64,000 nt of DNA from NVTR01 sp965237505 (GTDB lineage: Bacteria; Pseudomonadota; Alphaproteobacteria; Rhodobacterales; Rhodobacteraceae): assembly GCA_965237505.1 (NCBI GenBank), contig CBDEFR010000009.1, forward strand, positions 1,240,001-1,304,000, given 5' to 3'. Shown in pieces: positions 1 to 9,824 of the stretch; the stretch's first letter is position 1; each line of letters starts with the position of its first letter. Under the pieces are notes generated by a model. It saw only the letters and a list, made by a program, of their open reading frames with translations. It searched no databases and was not told the DNA's origin. A program made the translations under genes and the position numbers.

Positions 1-1
1 C

Positions 2-157
2 GTGCTGGTCGTGCAGATTGCCACGCCGGTTGCGGTTACAAGTTATCTTTTGTCGGAAAAATATCGCGCCGATGCAGACGCCGTCGCCGGGCTGGTCGTA
101 GTTTCGACCCTGTTGGCTGTGGTCACTTTACCGCTCACTCTGGCATTTGTGATCTGA
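2..157 (+). CDS. AEC-family (auxin efflux carrier) transporter, C-terminal fragment
   Basis: The window opens inside a gene. Frame 2 is open from the first base and ends at TGA 155-157, giving the last 51 residues. They contain a Pro-containing helix (VQIATPVAVTSYLL), a short hydrophilic stretch rich in Asp and Ala (YRADADAVAG) and a closing hydrophobic helix (VSTLLAVVTLPLTLAFVI). This is the usual end of AEC/BART-type membrane transporters. The substrate cannot be told, and the rest of the gene lies outside the window. Confidence 0.6.
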   Translation: MLVVQIATPVAVTSYLLSEKYRADADAVAGLVVVSTLLAVVTLPLTLAFVI

Positions 158-229
158 TCACGCCTCATTTGCCATTCACCCCACCCGGACAATCCGCTAT
201 TCTTAAAGAAAAACATAAGCGAGGGGCAG

Positions 230-808
230 ATGAGCAGTTATCTTCGCGCGACAGCTTTGATGGTTTTGGTGGCCGCCTGCGGCAGTGGCAATTATGCGGC
301 GCCGCGCAATTTGGATGATTCGTGCAGCATTTTCGATCAGCGCCCGGCCTATCTGAAAGCGATGAAAAGGACCGAGCGCAAGTGGGGCATACCGGTGCCT
401 GTCCAGATGGCGACGATTTATCAGGAGAGCAAATTCGTCGGCAACGCGCGCACGCCATACCGGTATGTGCTTGGCGTTATTCCAATGGGTCGGCGAAGCT
501 CGGCCTATGGCTACAGTCAGGCGCTCGACGCCACCTGGACCGAATACCGCCGCGACACCGGAAACCGTGGCGGCAGACGCGACGATATAAAGGACGCAAC
601 TGATTTCATTGGTTGGTATATGGCAGAGTCCAGCGAAGAGCTGGGAATATCCACGTCTGACGCCGGCAGCCAGTATCTTGCTTATCACGAAGGCAGAACC
701 GGATTTGCCCGCGGCGACCATAGATCAAAGTCCTGGCTAAGGCGGATCGCACGCGAAGTTGATGCGCGATCGCACCTTTATCAGGAGCAGCTGCTGACCT
801 GCGGGTAG
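230..808 (+). CDS. Transglycosylase SLT-domain lipoprotein
   Basis: This 192-residue protein begins with a short signal peptide ending in a lipobox-like LVAAC at residues 13-17, so it is probably an outer-membrane-tethered lipoprotein. The core looks like a lysozyme-fold SLT (soluble lytic transglycosylase) domain: the ATIYQESKF segment carries the likely catalytic Glu, followed by SAYGYSQALDATW and later QYLAYHEGRTGF, both typical of the family. It would cleave peptidoglycan strands in the periplasm. The length is about that of compact family members. It ends in TAG, which shows that TAG is used as a normal stop here. It stands alone between an AEC transporter and a gene-poor stretch. Confidence 0.8.
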   Translation: MSSYLRATALMVLVAACGSGNYAAPRNLDDSCSIFDQRPAYLKAMKRTERKWGIPVPVQMATIYQESKFVGNARTPYRYVLGVIPMGRRSSAYGYSQALDATWTEYRRDTGNRGGRRDDIKDATDFIGWYMAESSEELGISTSDAGSQYLAYHEGRTGFARGDHRSKSWLRRIAREVDARSHLYQEQLLTCG

Positions 809-1016
809 GGCGGAGACTGACCGGTCGGGGTGGTCAGCGTAGACCGAAAATTATGGGAAACAGGTCGTTCGCGGTTCAATTTTAATACACAATCTACACG
901 CGAAGAAATCCAACAGCATGATGTCTCTTTGGGGCGACCCCATTGTCCGGTGTGCGGGTCGAAGCGGACCTTTGATTGTACAAGATTCATGTTAGATTTG
1001 CAGGCAAAGATGGGGG
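809..1016. other. Gene-poor stretch with no supported gene
   Basis: No gene is convincingly supported here. A plus-strand reading frame (830-1066) encodes 78 residues with one CPVCG motif, but it has no clear ribosome binding site or recognisable family, and it overlaps the more plausible small minus-strand gene that follows. Confidence 0.4.
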
Positions 1017-1205
1017 CTACCAACGTGGAAGTTTTCGAACAACGTAAGGCTTGCAGGCTTCGTTGATTATTTCCGCGTCACCCGCGACCAACATTGGTTG
1101 GAGCGCCGCCAGCTCGTTATCCGTCAAGCTTTCCAGGAGCAAATGGGCGCCGCCAAAAATATGACGACGCATTTCTTCTTCCTTTGCTTTGGGGTTTGAT
1201 GGCAT
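1017..1205 (-). CDS. Small hypothetical protein
   Basis: A minus-strand frame encodes about 62 residues from ATG 1205-1203. A GGAG motif lies about five bases upstream of that ATG, which is why it was preferred over the in-frame start 15 bases further out. The product is highly charged at its N-terminus (PSNPKAKEEEMRR), followed by an amphipathic helix-like segment. No family is recognised. It lies between a transglycosylase-like gene and lolA with no obvious partner. It could be spurious. Confidence 0.35.
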   Translation of the reverse strand: MPSNPKAKEEEMRRHIFGGAHLLLESLTDNELAALQPMLVAGDAEIINEACKPYVVRKLPRW

Positions 1206-1379
1206 GCTCCAACGTAACATCGATTACATAGTTTGTCACATATGATTGCTTGAGCCGAGTGACTTAAGTTGATCACACGGCGTCGGCTCTGGGCTCAATG
1301 CCGCCATTTACGTTCTACGAGCAACTCCCGCAAAAGTATTGCGTAGCTAAAGGCGACGCCTCAATTACAGTCGGCCTGA
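1206..1379. other. Intergenic stretch, nothing recognised
   Basis: No gene, RNA or clear hairpin was recognised. It would contain the promoter of the small minus-strand frame and any terminator of lolA. Confidence 0.4.
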
Positions 1380-1982
1380 TCAGAAGCCGCGCGCGGCGAT
1401 TTCGTCGTCGATGTCAAACAAGTTGCGGCGGAATTTTCCGCCCAGAACCAGTTTGCCCAGAATCATCGTGGTGCGCTGACCAGAGTTGTCGGTAATAATC
1501 CACTGGCGCAGTTCGACCGGATTGCCGGTAAAGACCAACTGAATGGTGCCATATTCCGGGTGTTTGGGGTCTTGCGCAATAACCGTCGTTGTCGGCCCGT
1601 CCGACACATGCCCGACCACCATTTTTTCGCCGCTCAAATTCACCGTTCTTGCCAATATCAGAAACAGCGGAGTCTTTTTCAGCGGAAAGCGCTCTGGCGG
1701 CTGGTTCGATTTGGAATCAAACACCGCAACCCGGTTCTTTTCGGCCAATACCAGGATCTCGTCCGGCGGATTGTAGTCGAACCGGATGCGCCCCGGACGG
1801 CTGATGAAAATTTCCCCTGTCGAGATCGAGCCGTCATCATTGATCTGTGTGAACTCTGCCTGCGCGGTCTTCATGTTGTTCAGGTAGGCCGAGATTTCCG
1901 GCAAGGACAGCTTTTCAGCGGCCACCGGGGCGGCGAAGGCCAATGGTGCAAGCGCAGCAATGATCAGGCGAACATAATTCAT
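1380..1982 (-). CDS. lolA: Outer-membrane lipoprotein carrier protein LolA
   Basis: The 200-residue protein has a cleavable signal peptide (IIAALAPLAFAAPVAAEK) and the LolA fold signature: a helix at MKTAQAEFTQIN, then the GEIFISRPGRIRFDYNPP strand pair. LolA takes lipoproteins from the LolCDE complex and carries them through the periplasm to the outer membrane. The length is normal. It lies 68 bp downstream of ftsK on the same strand, the order usual in Rhodobacterales, so the two are probably co-transcribed. Confidence 0.93.
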   Translation of the reverse strand: MNYVRLIIAALAPLAFAAPVAAEKLSLPEISAYLNNMKTAQAEFTQINDDGSISTGEIFISRPGRIRFDYNPPDEILVLAEKNRVAVFDSKSNQPPERFPLKKTPLFLILARTVNLSGEKMVVGHVSDGPTTTVIAQDPKHPEYGTIQLVFTGNPVELRQWIITDNSGQRTTMILGKLVLGGKFRRNLFDIDDEIAARGF

Positions 1983-2050
1983 ACCGGCAATCTAACGCTT
2001 CACGCGACGGCGCGCACCCGAACATTGTTCACAAAGCAGGGAACCGCCTG

Positions 2051-4933
2051 TCAGTGCTGCTCTGGTATCAGAATTTCGCGCTTGCCAACATGGTTTGCCG
2101 CCGAAACCAAGCCCCGATCTTCCATTTGCTCCACCAGGCGGGCGGCCTTGTTGTATCCAATGGCCAGCCTGCGCTGGATGTAGGAGGTTGAACATTTGCG
2201 ATCCCTGATCACGATCCCGACCGCCTGATCATAAAGCGCATCCTCGCCCTCGGTGTTACCGCCCAGGCCAAGCAAAAGATCAATGTCGTTCTCTTGATCC
2301 TCTGTCGGTCCGTCCAGCACCCCGCCGACATACTCTGGCGGACCGAATGCCTTGAGATGGTTCACAATCTCTTCGACTTCCTCGTCGCTGACAAACGGGC
2401 CATGCACGCGGATTATCTTGGCGCCACCGGCCATGTACAGCATATCGCCCATACCCAAAAGCTGCTCTGCCCCCTGCTCGCTCAGAATCGTGCGGCTGTC
2501 GATCTTGGAGGTCACCTGAAATGAAATTCGGGTCGGGAAGTTGGCCTTTATGGTACCGGTGATCACGTCAACAGAGGGGCGCTGCGTGGCCATGATCAGA
2601 TGAATACCCGATGCACGCGCCATTTGTGCAAGGCGCTGGATGCAGGCCTCGATCTCTTTGCCCGCGACCATCATCAGATCGGCCATCTCGTCAACGACGA
2701 CTACAATATATGGGAATTTTTTGGGCTGGAAATTTTCGGTTTCAAAAATCGGATCGCCGGTAGTTTCGTCAAACCCGGTCTGCACCGTGCGGCTGAATTG
2801 CTCGCCTTTGGCCAGCGCATCACGCACCCGGCCATTGAAACCTTCGATATTTCGCACGCCCATCTTGGACATCTTGCGATAGCGTTCCTCCATTTCACCA
2901 ACCACCCATTTCAGCGCCACGACCGCCTTTTTCGGATCCGTGACAACCGGGCTGAGAAGGTGCGGAATGCCATCGTAAACCGACAGTTCCAGCATTTTCG
3001 GATCAATCATGATCATTTGGCAGTCGTCCGGCGTCAGTTTGTATAGCAGGCTGAGGATCATCGTGTTGATCGCCACTGACTTGCCAGAGCCGGTGGTGCC
3101 CGCGATCAGCAGGTGCGGCATCTTGGCAAGGTTCACGATTATCGGGTCGCCGGCGATGTCCTTGCCAAGCGCCAGCGGCAATTTCATAATGCTGTCACCA
3201 AAATTTCGCGCCGAAAGAATCTCTCGCAGAACCACCTTTTCGCGATGCACATTCGGCAGCTCAATGCCAATAACCGACCGCCCCGGAACCGTGGACACGC
3301 GGGCTGACAGGGCCGACATTGACCGGGCAATATCATCAGACAGGCTGATCACGCGGTTCGCCTTCAGGCCCGGCGCTGGTTCCAGTTCATACATTGTGAC
3401 GACCGGACCGGGGCGGACCGACACGATCTCGCCCTTCACGCCGTAGTCATCCAGAACACTTTCCAGCATCCGGGCGTTCTCTTCCAGCGCCTCATCAGAC
3501 ACGTGGTGACGCTCGATCCCAATCGGGTTGGCCAACAGGCTGAGCGGCGGGATTTCATAACACACCGCGGTGTCTTCGAACTGCAGCGCTGGCTGGGCCT
3601 CGGTCTTGGCCTGGCGCGACGGATGAACAGCTCTGCGCGGCGTATGTTGCACAACATTTTTGGGATCCGGCATCGGCGGTTGCTGGGCCTGATATGTTGC
3701 GGCCAGCGCATCGGTTTCAAACAGCGGCGTCGTCAGCATTGGCTCGAACTCATCGGACAGGCGTTGTGCCGAGTCTGGCTGCTCTTGCGCAAACGCCACG
3801 TTCTGGTCCGAGTGCAGCAACATTGGCAGGCCACTGCGCTGACGGTGCCCCTGCAACATTGGTTCGGCTCTGGTAATGTCGCCCGTTGAAGGCGGCTGTC
3901 GGCTCAGGCGATCCTTGATGACTTGGGCGATCCTGGCCTTGATTTCCGGGTCACCAAAATCTTCCGACGTATATAATGTGGGTTCAAATTCGGGCGCCGG
4001 TTCATGGCTCCGATTCAGAAAAGATGGAATCTTCGCCAATATCCACGGTTTAGTTTCGCTTTGCGGATCTTCATTCACAACCGGGGCCGTCACACTCGGC
4101 TCAGCCCGCAATACCGAGTTTGTGCGGGCGTCGCCTGCTTGCGTCCGGCGCACCACAGGTTGCGCGAAATGCGGCTCGGGAATTTGCCGTTCAGCCTCTG
4201 CCTCTTCGCGTGCCAGGCGTTTTTGCGCTTGCCGATCGTGGTGGTGGGACTGCAGAACCCGCATCGTGTATATCAGGCTTCGGACACCATAACCCAGAAT
4301 TCGAAACATTCCGGCATAGATCACAACAACGCCGAATAACAGAAACCGGCCAACCCGGCGAAGCTCTGAAAAAGTAAAGCCCAGCACCAAGGCTGCCACG
4401 GCCGCGGCGCCTATCGCCATGAAAATTGCCATGATTTTGAGCCCAAGCGTCGCTTTCACTGGCACCACCCCCAGAATGGCACCCAAGACCGTGTCACCGA
4501 AAAGCCCGCCCAGCCCAAAGGAATGGGTCCAATTCGCGCCCGGCACATGGGTCGAGGCATACACAGATGCCAGCGCGACCGCGATCGGCGCGAAAACAAT
4601 CCGGGTAATCGCCCGGTCCTCGCCAACATGCAGCATGAAACGGCCGCACCAGGTTGCCAGGATGATCGCAATGCCCCAGGCCCCTAACCCGACGATGACA
4701 ATCAGCGGCGAGGCAATTGATGCGCCAAGCCGCCCCAGCAAGTTGTGCGCCGGCTCGTCAGTGGCCGACAGCCAGCTTGGATCATCTGGCGAATACGACC
4801 CCAGGATCATGGCCGCCAATACCGCGAAGACAAACAGCACGGCACCGAAAAGCTCCTTGCCACGCCGCTCTAGAATTGCCTGGGTATTGCTGTCCAAGAG
4901 CGGGTCGCGTTGTCTTGTCTGGTAGGAAGCCAT
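2051..4933 (-). CDS. ftsK: DNA translocase FtsK
   Basis: This 960-residue protein has the FtsK layout. The N-terminal third carries about four membrane segments (for example LFVFAVLAAMILGSY near residue 40). A long Pro/Gln-rich linker follows. The motor domain has Walker A GTTGSGKS near residue 611 and Walker B VVVVDEMADLM. A C-terminal gamma winged-helix (residues about 890-955) ends in LVSAANHVGKREI and would read polar sequences near dif. It couples chromosome segregation to division at the septum. Upstream, 13 bp away, is an aminotransferase gene on the same strand. Confidence 0.96.
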   Translation of the reverse strand: MASYQTRQRDPLLDSNTQAILERRGKELFGAVLFVFAVLAAMILGSYSPDDPSWLSATDEPAHNLLGRLGASIASPLIVIVGLGAWGIAIILATWCGRFMLHVGEDRAITRIVFAPIAVALASVYASTHVPGANWTHSFGLGGLFGDTVLGAILGVVPVKATLGLKIMAIFMAIGAAAVAALVLGFTFSELRRVGRFLLFGVVVIYAGMFRILGYGVRSLIYTMRVLQSHHHDRQAQKRLAREEAEAERQIPEPHFAQPVVRRTQAGDARTNSVLRAEPSVTAPVVNEDPQSETKPWILAKIPSFLNRSHEPAPEFEPTLYTSEDFGDPEIKARIAQVIKDRLSRQPPSTGDITRAEPMLQGHRQRSGLPMLLHSDQNVAFAQEQPDSAQRLSDEFEPMLTTPLFETDALAATYQAQQPPMPDPKNVVQHTPRRAVHPSRQAKTEAQPALQFEDTAVCYEIPPLSLLANPIGIERHHVSDEALEENARMLESVLDDYGVKGEIVSVRPGPVVTMYELEPAPGLKANRVISLSDDIARSMSALSARVSTVPGRSVIGIELPNVHREKVVLREILSARNFGDSIMKLPLALGKDIAGDPIIVNLAKMPHLLIAGTTGSGKSVAINTMILSLLYKLTPDDCQMIMIDPKMLELSVYDGIPHLLSPVVTDPKKAVVALKWVVGEMEERYRKMSKMGVRNIEGFNGRVRDALAKGEQFSRTVQTGFDETTGDPIFETENFQPKKFPYIVVVVDEMADLMMVAGKEIEACIQRLAQMARASGIHLIMATQRPSVDVITGTIKANFPTRISFQVTSKIDSRTILSEQGAEQLLGMGDMLYMAGGAKIIRVHGPFVSDEEVEEIVNHLKAFGPPEYVGGVLDGPTEDQENDIDLLLGLGGNTEGEDALYDQAVGIVIRDRKCSTSYIQRRLAIGYNKAARLVEQMEDRGLVSAANHVGKREILIPEQH

Positions 4934-4946
4934 TAATCTTTTGTCC

Positions 4947-6131
4947 TCACATATGAATGTAGTCGCGAAGCCGGATCAGCCCGCGTTGCATTTCTTCTTT
5001 TGGGGCCACTATGGCGACCCGGATATATCCCTTGCCAGGGTTATCGCCCCTGACATCACGACCCAAATAAGCACCCGGCAAAACCCGCACGCCGGTCTGC
5101 TGCCACAGCTTAAGTGCGGCGGTCTCGCCATCCTCGACGGGCAGCCACAAAAAGAACCCTGCATCCGGCGCACCGCATCCTTGCGCGCAGGCCAGTATCT
5201 TGTCGGCAGCTTGATATTTTTCCACATACAGCGCGCGGTTCGCTGTGACATGCGCTTCGTCTGCCCAAACCTTTTCCGCAGCGCGTTGCAGCGGAATCGG
5301 CAGCGGTGCACCTGCATAGGCCCGCAGCTGCTTGATGCGCGCAATGCTTTTTGGTCCCCCGGCCACAAACCCAGACCGAAGCCCGGGCAGATTTGATCGC
5401 TTGGACAGGGAATGGAACACAACCATCCGCTCCGGGTCAGAACCAACCTCTGCCGCAACCTGCAAGGCACCGAGCGGCGGCGTATCGCGGTAAATTTCGC
5501 AATAGCATTCATCCGCAAATATCAGAAAGTCGTGCTTTTCGGCCAGCGCGATCAGGTCGGCCAGATACGCCCGGCTAGCCACCGCGCCCTGCGGATTGGA
5601 CGGCGAACAGATGTAAGCAATCGCCACCCGGTCCAGCACAGCTTTGTCTACAGCCCGGTAATCGGGCAAAAATTCCGTGGCAGCGGTCGCCGGAACAAAG
5701 ATCGGATCGGCCCCGGCCGCAGCCGCAGCGACTCCATAAACCTGGTAAAACGGGTTCGGAATCAACACCGCCGGCTGCAGGTCTTTTCCCAACTTCTCGG
5801 GGCAAAGCGCGATGCAGGCGTTGAACAATCCCTCGCGCATCCCGTTCAGCGCCATGATCTGGCGCGCCGGGTCCATTGACACTCCGAATCGCCGCAACAG
5901 CCAACCCGAAATCGCATCGCGCAGTTCACGGGTGCCTTCGTTCGGCGGATATTTCCCAAACTCATGGGCATATTGGCTGATAATCTCTGCAACCCAGTGC
6001 GGAAACGGGTGCCGCGGCTCGCCAATGGCCATGTGAATCACCTCGCCACCCGGCGGATGCGCGTCAAGAAGGCCCCGCAAACGCGGCCACGCGTATTCTG
6101 GCAGGTTCGAAAACCGCTCGGGAAACACCAT
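4947..6131 (-). CDS. dapC: Class I/II PLP aminotransferase (succinyldiaminopimelate aminotransferase-like)
   Basis: The 394-residue protein is a fold-type I aminotransferase: substrate loop IGEPRHPFP, the SPSNPQG motif, FADECYCEIYRD, and the Schiff-base lysine in HSLSKRSNLPGLRSG. The latter sequence and the start (FPERFSNLPEYAWPRLRGLL) match proteins usually named DapC in alphaproteobacteria, which transaminate N-succinyl-2-amino-6-ketopimelate in lysine and meso-DAP synthesis. The exact substrate is inferred from family resemblance only. It precedes ftsK by 13 bp, and an amidase gene lies upstream. Confidence 0.82.
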   Translation of the reverse strand: MVFPERFSNLPEYAWPRLRGLLDAHPPGGEVIHMAIGEPRHPFPHWVAEIISQYAHEFGKYPPNEGTRELRDAISGWLLRRFGVSMDPARQIMALNGMREGLFNACIALCPEKLGKDLQPAVLIPNPFYQVYGVAAAAAGADPIFVPATAATEFLPDYRAVDKAVLDRVAIAYICSPSNPQGAVASRAYLADLIALAEKHDFLIFADECYCEIYRDTPPLGALQVAAEVGSDPERMVVFHSLSKRSNLPGLRSGFVAGGPKSIARIKQLRAYAGAPLPIPLQRAAEKVWADEAHVTANRALYVEKYQAADKILACAQGCGAPDAGFFLWLPVEDGETAALKLWQQTGVRVLPGAYLGRDVRGDNPGKGYIRVAIVAPKEEMQRGLIRLRDYIHM

Positions 6132-6248
6132 ACTTGCCTCAAGTTCAGGGTCATTGCGCCCTGTTCGACGTCAACGATACCCACAGAATTTCGCGCGGTC
6201 CAGAAAAACGCCGCAAATATCGGTGCTTAAGGGTTGGTCATGTTGCTT

Positions 6249-7586
6249 TTAGGCCAATGCCGCCTCTGCTGCCGCGCCAAGTCGCAGCAGCCGCTCTTCT
6301 GAATTTGGCGGCGTCATGAACGTGATCCCGGTCGCTGGCAGCCCGGTCGGCACGGTCAATGCCGCCAGTCCCATCAGGTTTGCGATTCGCGTATTGCGCA
6401 GCGCCAGCAGGTTTTCAGCGACATAATAGTCGTGATCGCGCGCCAGTCTTTCCAGGTTCGGCGGCAATGTTGCGGAGGTCGGGATAATCACCGCGTCATA
6501 GGCCGCAACCGCCTTCGCCCAGGCATCCCTGTGCCGCCTAAGTTCTTGCCATGCCTGGATAAACTGAACACCGGAATACTGCGCGCCGGCCCGGAACCTT
6601 TCCAAAATCTCGCCAAACATCTTCTCCGGCGCCGCCTCGATTTCGCGCTGCCATTGCGCGTATGCTTCGGACGTATACAAAACCCCGGTAAGCGCCATCG
6701 CGCCTTCGACGCTCGGCACGTCACGTCGTTCAACCACAGCACCTGCTGCCTGCAGTCTTGCAACGGCACTGTTGAAACCGGCCAAAGGTTGCTCGCGCAT
6801 GTCCTGCAGCGCCACATTCTCCAAAACCATCAACCGGACACCCGCCATCGTGGCCCCGGCCAGGTCAGCCGCTTTGCCGCCCTCCAACGCGGCCAGCATC
6901 AGCGCCGCATCCTCCACCGACCGGCACAGCGGGCCAACGGTGTCAAAACTCTCGCAAAGCGGCACCACACCCTTTAGTGACACCCGCCGCGCAGTGGTCT
7001 TCAGTCCCACTAGATCATTCCATGCCGCCGGAATTCGCACCGAACCACCGGTGTCCGAGCCGACCGCGGCAGCGGCCAGACCGAAGGCAACTGATGTCGC
7101 CGCACCTGAAGATGATCCTCCTGCCACCGCATCCGGGTCATTCACCGACGGCGGCGATTGGGTCACCGGGTTATAGCCAAGCCCGGAAAACGCCAGCTCT
7201 GACATGTGGGTTTTGCCCAAACACACCAACCCGGCGGCGGTCGCATTTCGCAACACCTGTGCATCCCGGTCCGGCACCCGGCCCGACAACAGCGCTGAGC
7301 CGGCTTCGGTTGCCACGCCCGCGGTGTCATACAAGTCTTTCCACGACACCGGCACCCCATCAAGCGGCGACAATCGGTGTCCCGATTTCGCTCGATCAGC
7401 AGCCGCACCCGCCTCTGCCAGCGCCCGATCAACGGTCAGGCGCGCATAAATGCGCGGTGTGAGTTCGTGACGATCAATCGCTGCCAGATAAGTCTCGGCC
7501 AGCGCCACCGGGTCAATTCCGCCGGCGCCAATTGCGCGGCCCAGATCGGCCGCGCTCATCGCCAGCCAACGCTCGCTCATCCCCAC
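6249..7586 (-). CDS. Amidase signature family enzyme
   Basis: The 445-residue protein has the complete amidase-signature triad: Lys in VSWKDLYDT (about residue 81), the Gly/Ser-rich GGSSSGAATS, and the nucleophile Ser in GSDTGGSVRIP. The family hydrolyses amides and includes GatA. This copy is not next to gatB or gatC, so it is probably a metabolic amidase of unknown substrate. It is first in a minus-strand run with the aminotransferase, ftsK and lolA, but a 117-bp gap follows it, so co-transcription is uncertain. Confidence 0.85.
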   Translation of the reverse strand: MGMSERWLAMSAADLGRAIGAGGIDPVALAETYLAAIDRHELTPRIYARLTVDRALAEAGAAADRAKSGHRLSPLDGVPVSWKDLYDTAGVATEAGSALLSGRVPDRDAQVLRNATAAGLVCLGKTHMSELAFSGLGYNPVTQSPPSVNDPDAVAGGSSSGAATSVAFGLAAAAVGSDTGGSVRIPAAWNDLVGLKTTARRVSLKGVVPLCESFDTVGPLCRSVEDAALMLAALEGGKAADLAGATMAGVRLMVLENVALQDMREQPLAGFNSAVARLQAAGAVVERRDVPSVEGAMALTGVLYTSEAYAQWQREIEAAPEKMFGEILERFRAGAQYSGVQFIQAWQELRRHRDAWAKAVAAYDAVIIPTSATLPPNLERLARDHDYYVAENLLALRNTRIANLMGLAALTVPTGLPATGITFMTPPNSEERLLRLGAAAEAALA

Positions 7587-7662
7587 CTCCGCATTTGTCA
7601 GGCGTGACGGTAGCGGCAGTGCGGCGCATGGACAATCCCGCGCCGACGCTCATATTTGGGAC

Positions 7663-8889
7663 ATGGATCGGACAAGCGATATATTGATCGCAGGCGGCGG
7701 GTTGAACGGGGCATCCCTGACCCTGGCTTTGGCCGGCGCTGGCCTGTCGGTCACCATCGTCGACCCGCTTGCCACATCAGCGCAACTGGCGGATGATTTT
7801 GACGGACGCGGCTACGCGTTGGCCCTGACATCGCAACGGTTGCTGAGCGCGATCGGTGTCTGGGACAGCATCGCTGAACACGCGCAACCGATGCTGGAGA
7901 TCAAAGTCAGCGATGGCCGTGTCGGCGATGGCCCGTCACGGTTCGTGCTTGAATTCGACAATGCTGAAATCGAGGAGGGCCCGATGGGCCATATGGTCGA
8001 AGATCGTTTTTTGCGGCGCGCCCTGCTGCAGGCGCTTGAACATGACCCGCAGATCAATCAGATCACTGGCGCATCTGTCGTGGCCCAAAACGCCGGGCCC
8101 GCATCGATCAACGCGACGCTAAGCACCGGCGATACCCTGGCGGCGGGTGTTCTGGTCGGATGCGACGGGCGAAATTCACCAACGGCAGAGCGGGCGGGCA
8201 TCAAGCGGACGGGCTGGGACTATGGCCAAACCGCGCTGGTCTGCGCGGTCAGCCACGAGCGCCCGCATGACGGCGTGGCGCATCAGTTTTTCATGCCACC
8301 CGGCCCGCTGGCAATCCTGCCTTTGCCCGGCAATCAGTCGTCAATCGTCTGGACCGAATCCCACGCCGAGGCCGCCCGTATTCACGCGCTGAGCGACGCC
8401 GATTTCCTTGCGGCGCTGCGTCCGCGATTTGGCGACTTTCTTGGCCCGATCACCCTTGCCGGCGGGCGCTACACCTATCCGCTAAGCCTGACACTGGCCA
8501 ATGCTTTTGTCGCTGAGCGCGTTGCCCTGGTCGGCGATGCCACGCACGGGCTGCACCCGATTGCCGGCCAGGGCCTGAATGCCGGACTGAAAGATGTTGC
8601 CGCATTGGCCGAAGTGCTAGCGTTGGCGCGCCGTCGTGGCGAAGACATCGGGCAGCTTGATGTTCTTGGCCGATATCAGCAATGGCGACGCTTTGACGTG
8701 GCCACGCTCGCGGCAGCGACTGATGGGATTAACAGGCTGTTCTCTAATGACAATTCACTGCTGCGTCTGGGGCGGGATATTGGCCTGGGCGTGGTCAATG
8801 CGCTGCCCGGCCTGCGCCGCAGCTTCATCCGCGAAGCCGCCGGATTGACCGGAGACTTGCCGAAATTGTTGCAAGGCCGGGCGATCTGA
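7663..8889 (+). CDS. UbiH/UbiF/VisC-family FAD monooxygenase
   Basis: The 408-residue flavoprotein starts with a dinucleotide-binding motif (IAGGGLNGASLTLAL) and carries the second FAD motif of the family (VGDATHGLHPIAGQGLN). A DG motif (GCDGRNSP) lies between them. The family hydroxylates the ubiquinone ring in an O2-dependent step at the membrane. Which ring position this enzyme acts on cannot be told, so no symbol is given. It is transcribed divergently from the amidase across 76 bp, which must hold both promoters. Confidence 0.88.
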   Translation: MDRTSDILIAGGGLNGASLTLALAGAGLSVTIVDPLATSAQLADDFDGRGYALALTSQRLLSAIGVWDSIAEHAQPMLEIKVSDGRVGDGPSRFVLEFDNAEIEEGPMGHMVEDRFLRRALLQALEHDPQINQITGASVVAQNAGPASINATLSTGDTLAAGVLVGCDGRNSPTAERAGIKRTGWDYGQTALVCAVSHERPHDGVAHQFFMPPGPLAILPLPGNQSSIVWTESHAEAARIHALSDADFLAALRPRFGDFLGPITLAGGRYTYPLSLTLANAFVAERVALVGDATHGLHPIAGQGLNAGLKDVAALAEVLALARRRGEDIGQLDVLGRYQQWRRFDVATLAAATDGINRLFSNDNSLLRLGRDIGLGVVNALPGLRRSFIREAAGLTGDLPKLLQGRAI

Positions 8890-8976
8890 CGCTCCAACAC
8901 CTGCTACTTTTTAAAAAAATTAACGTGCCGGAGGCGTCCGCCCGCGCCACCCGCCTGCCACTTGAAGCCAGGCGAT

Positions 8977-9159
8977 CTACTCCAGCACCCGCGCCTCATC
9001 AGTCAGCATCACCGGAATGCCGTTGCGAATTGGAAACGCCAGGTTGGCGCCTTTGGACACCAGTTCCTGTTTCTCCGAATCATAAGACAACGTCGCATGG
9101 GTCTGCGGGCACACCAATGCTTCCAGCATCCTGCGGTCAAATTCGGTCTGCTCACTCAT
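8977..9159 (-). CDS. Trm112-family small protein
   Basis: This 60-residue protein has the Trm112/YcaR core: MLEALVCPQTHATLSYD, then LAFPIRNGIPVML. Bacterial members are of uncertain role; eukaryotic Trm112 activates methyltransferases. Its start codon overlaps the stop of the upstream LON-domain gene (shared bases 9156-9159), so the two are translationally coupled. The length is normal for the family. Confidence 0.88.
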   Translation of the reverse strand: MSEQTEFDRRMLEALVCPQTHATLSYDSEKQELVSKGANLAFPIRNGIPVMLTDEARVLE

Positions 9160-9797
9160 TGCATCACTTCATCATCCAGCCCGCCGCGCAACGCGAATTC
9201 CAACAGCGTCACCAAGGTCTCTCGCCGCGTCACCAGCGACGGGGCTTCCAGCAGTGCCTGCCGGTCTCCGGGCTCAAACGGGCAAATCATCGACAACGAA
9301 TTGATCAGCAATTCGTCATCGGCATCGCGCAGTGATTCCCAGTCCGTCTTCAAATCAGCAGCCTCAAAGTATCGTCCCAATATCCCCATGAACGGCTTGC
9401 GGTCAAAATTCGGATCACGTTCGGCACCGCCCAGGTCACGTTCAAAACCACCCCAGATCACGCCGCACTTTCGATAAGGCGTGAAGCTCTCTTGCTCTTT
9501 TTTGACCCGATAGCGCGAGATCCCGGTCAGGGTGATCATGTAGCGGCCATCTTCGGTTTCCGAAAACGCCGTAAGTCGCCCGGCACAGCCAATCGAATGC
9601 AGCCGCCCGGCGCCGACCGGGCTGGGCAGCGGCTGGATCATGCCCACCAGCCGGTGTGACGTTTTCAACGTATCGTCCAGCATTGCCAGATAACGCGGCT
9701 CGAAAATGTGCAGCGGCAACCGGGCGCGCGGCAGCAACAATGCGCCGGGCAGCGGGAACACCGGGATCGTGTCGGGCAGGTTAGCCGCGTTGAACAT
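9156..9797 (-). CDS. LON substrate-binding-domain protein
   Basis: The 213-residue protein has only the N-terminal LON domain (PVFPLPGALLLPRARLPLHIFEPRYLAML), without the AAA or protease parts of Lon. Such stand-alone proteins are widespread, and their role is unclear; substrate recognition or a scaffolding role is usually supposed. It sits between a thioredoxin-TPR gene (27 bp upstream) and the Trm112-like gene (overlapping), an arrangement common in Rhodobacterales. Confidence 0.88.
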   Translation of the reverse strand: MFNAANLPDTIPVFPLPGALLLPRARLPLHIFEPRYLAMLDDTLKTSHRLVGMIQPLPSPVGAGRLHSIGCAGRLTAFSETEDGRYMITLTGISRYRVKKEQESFTPYRKCGVIWGGFERDLGGAERDPNFDRKPFMGILGRYFEAADLKTDWESLRDADDELLINSLSMICPFEPGDRQALLEAPSLVTRRETLVTLLEFALRGGLDDEVMQ

Positions 9798-9824
9798 GAT
9801 TCAAAGTCTAGCGTGACGAACCCG

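Noticed and set aside
830..1066. A 78-residue plus-strand frame with a CPVCG motif
   Set aside because: A single Cys pair, no ribosome binding site, no family resemblance, and overlap with a more plausible small minus-strand gene.
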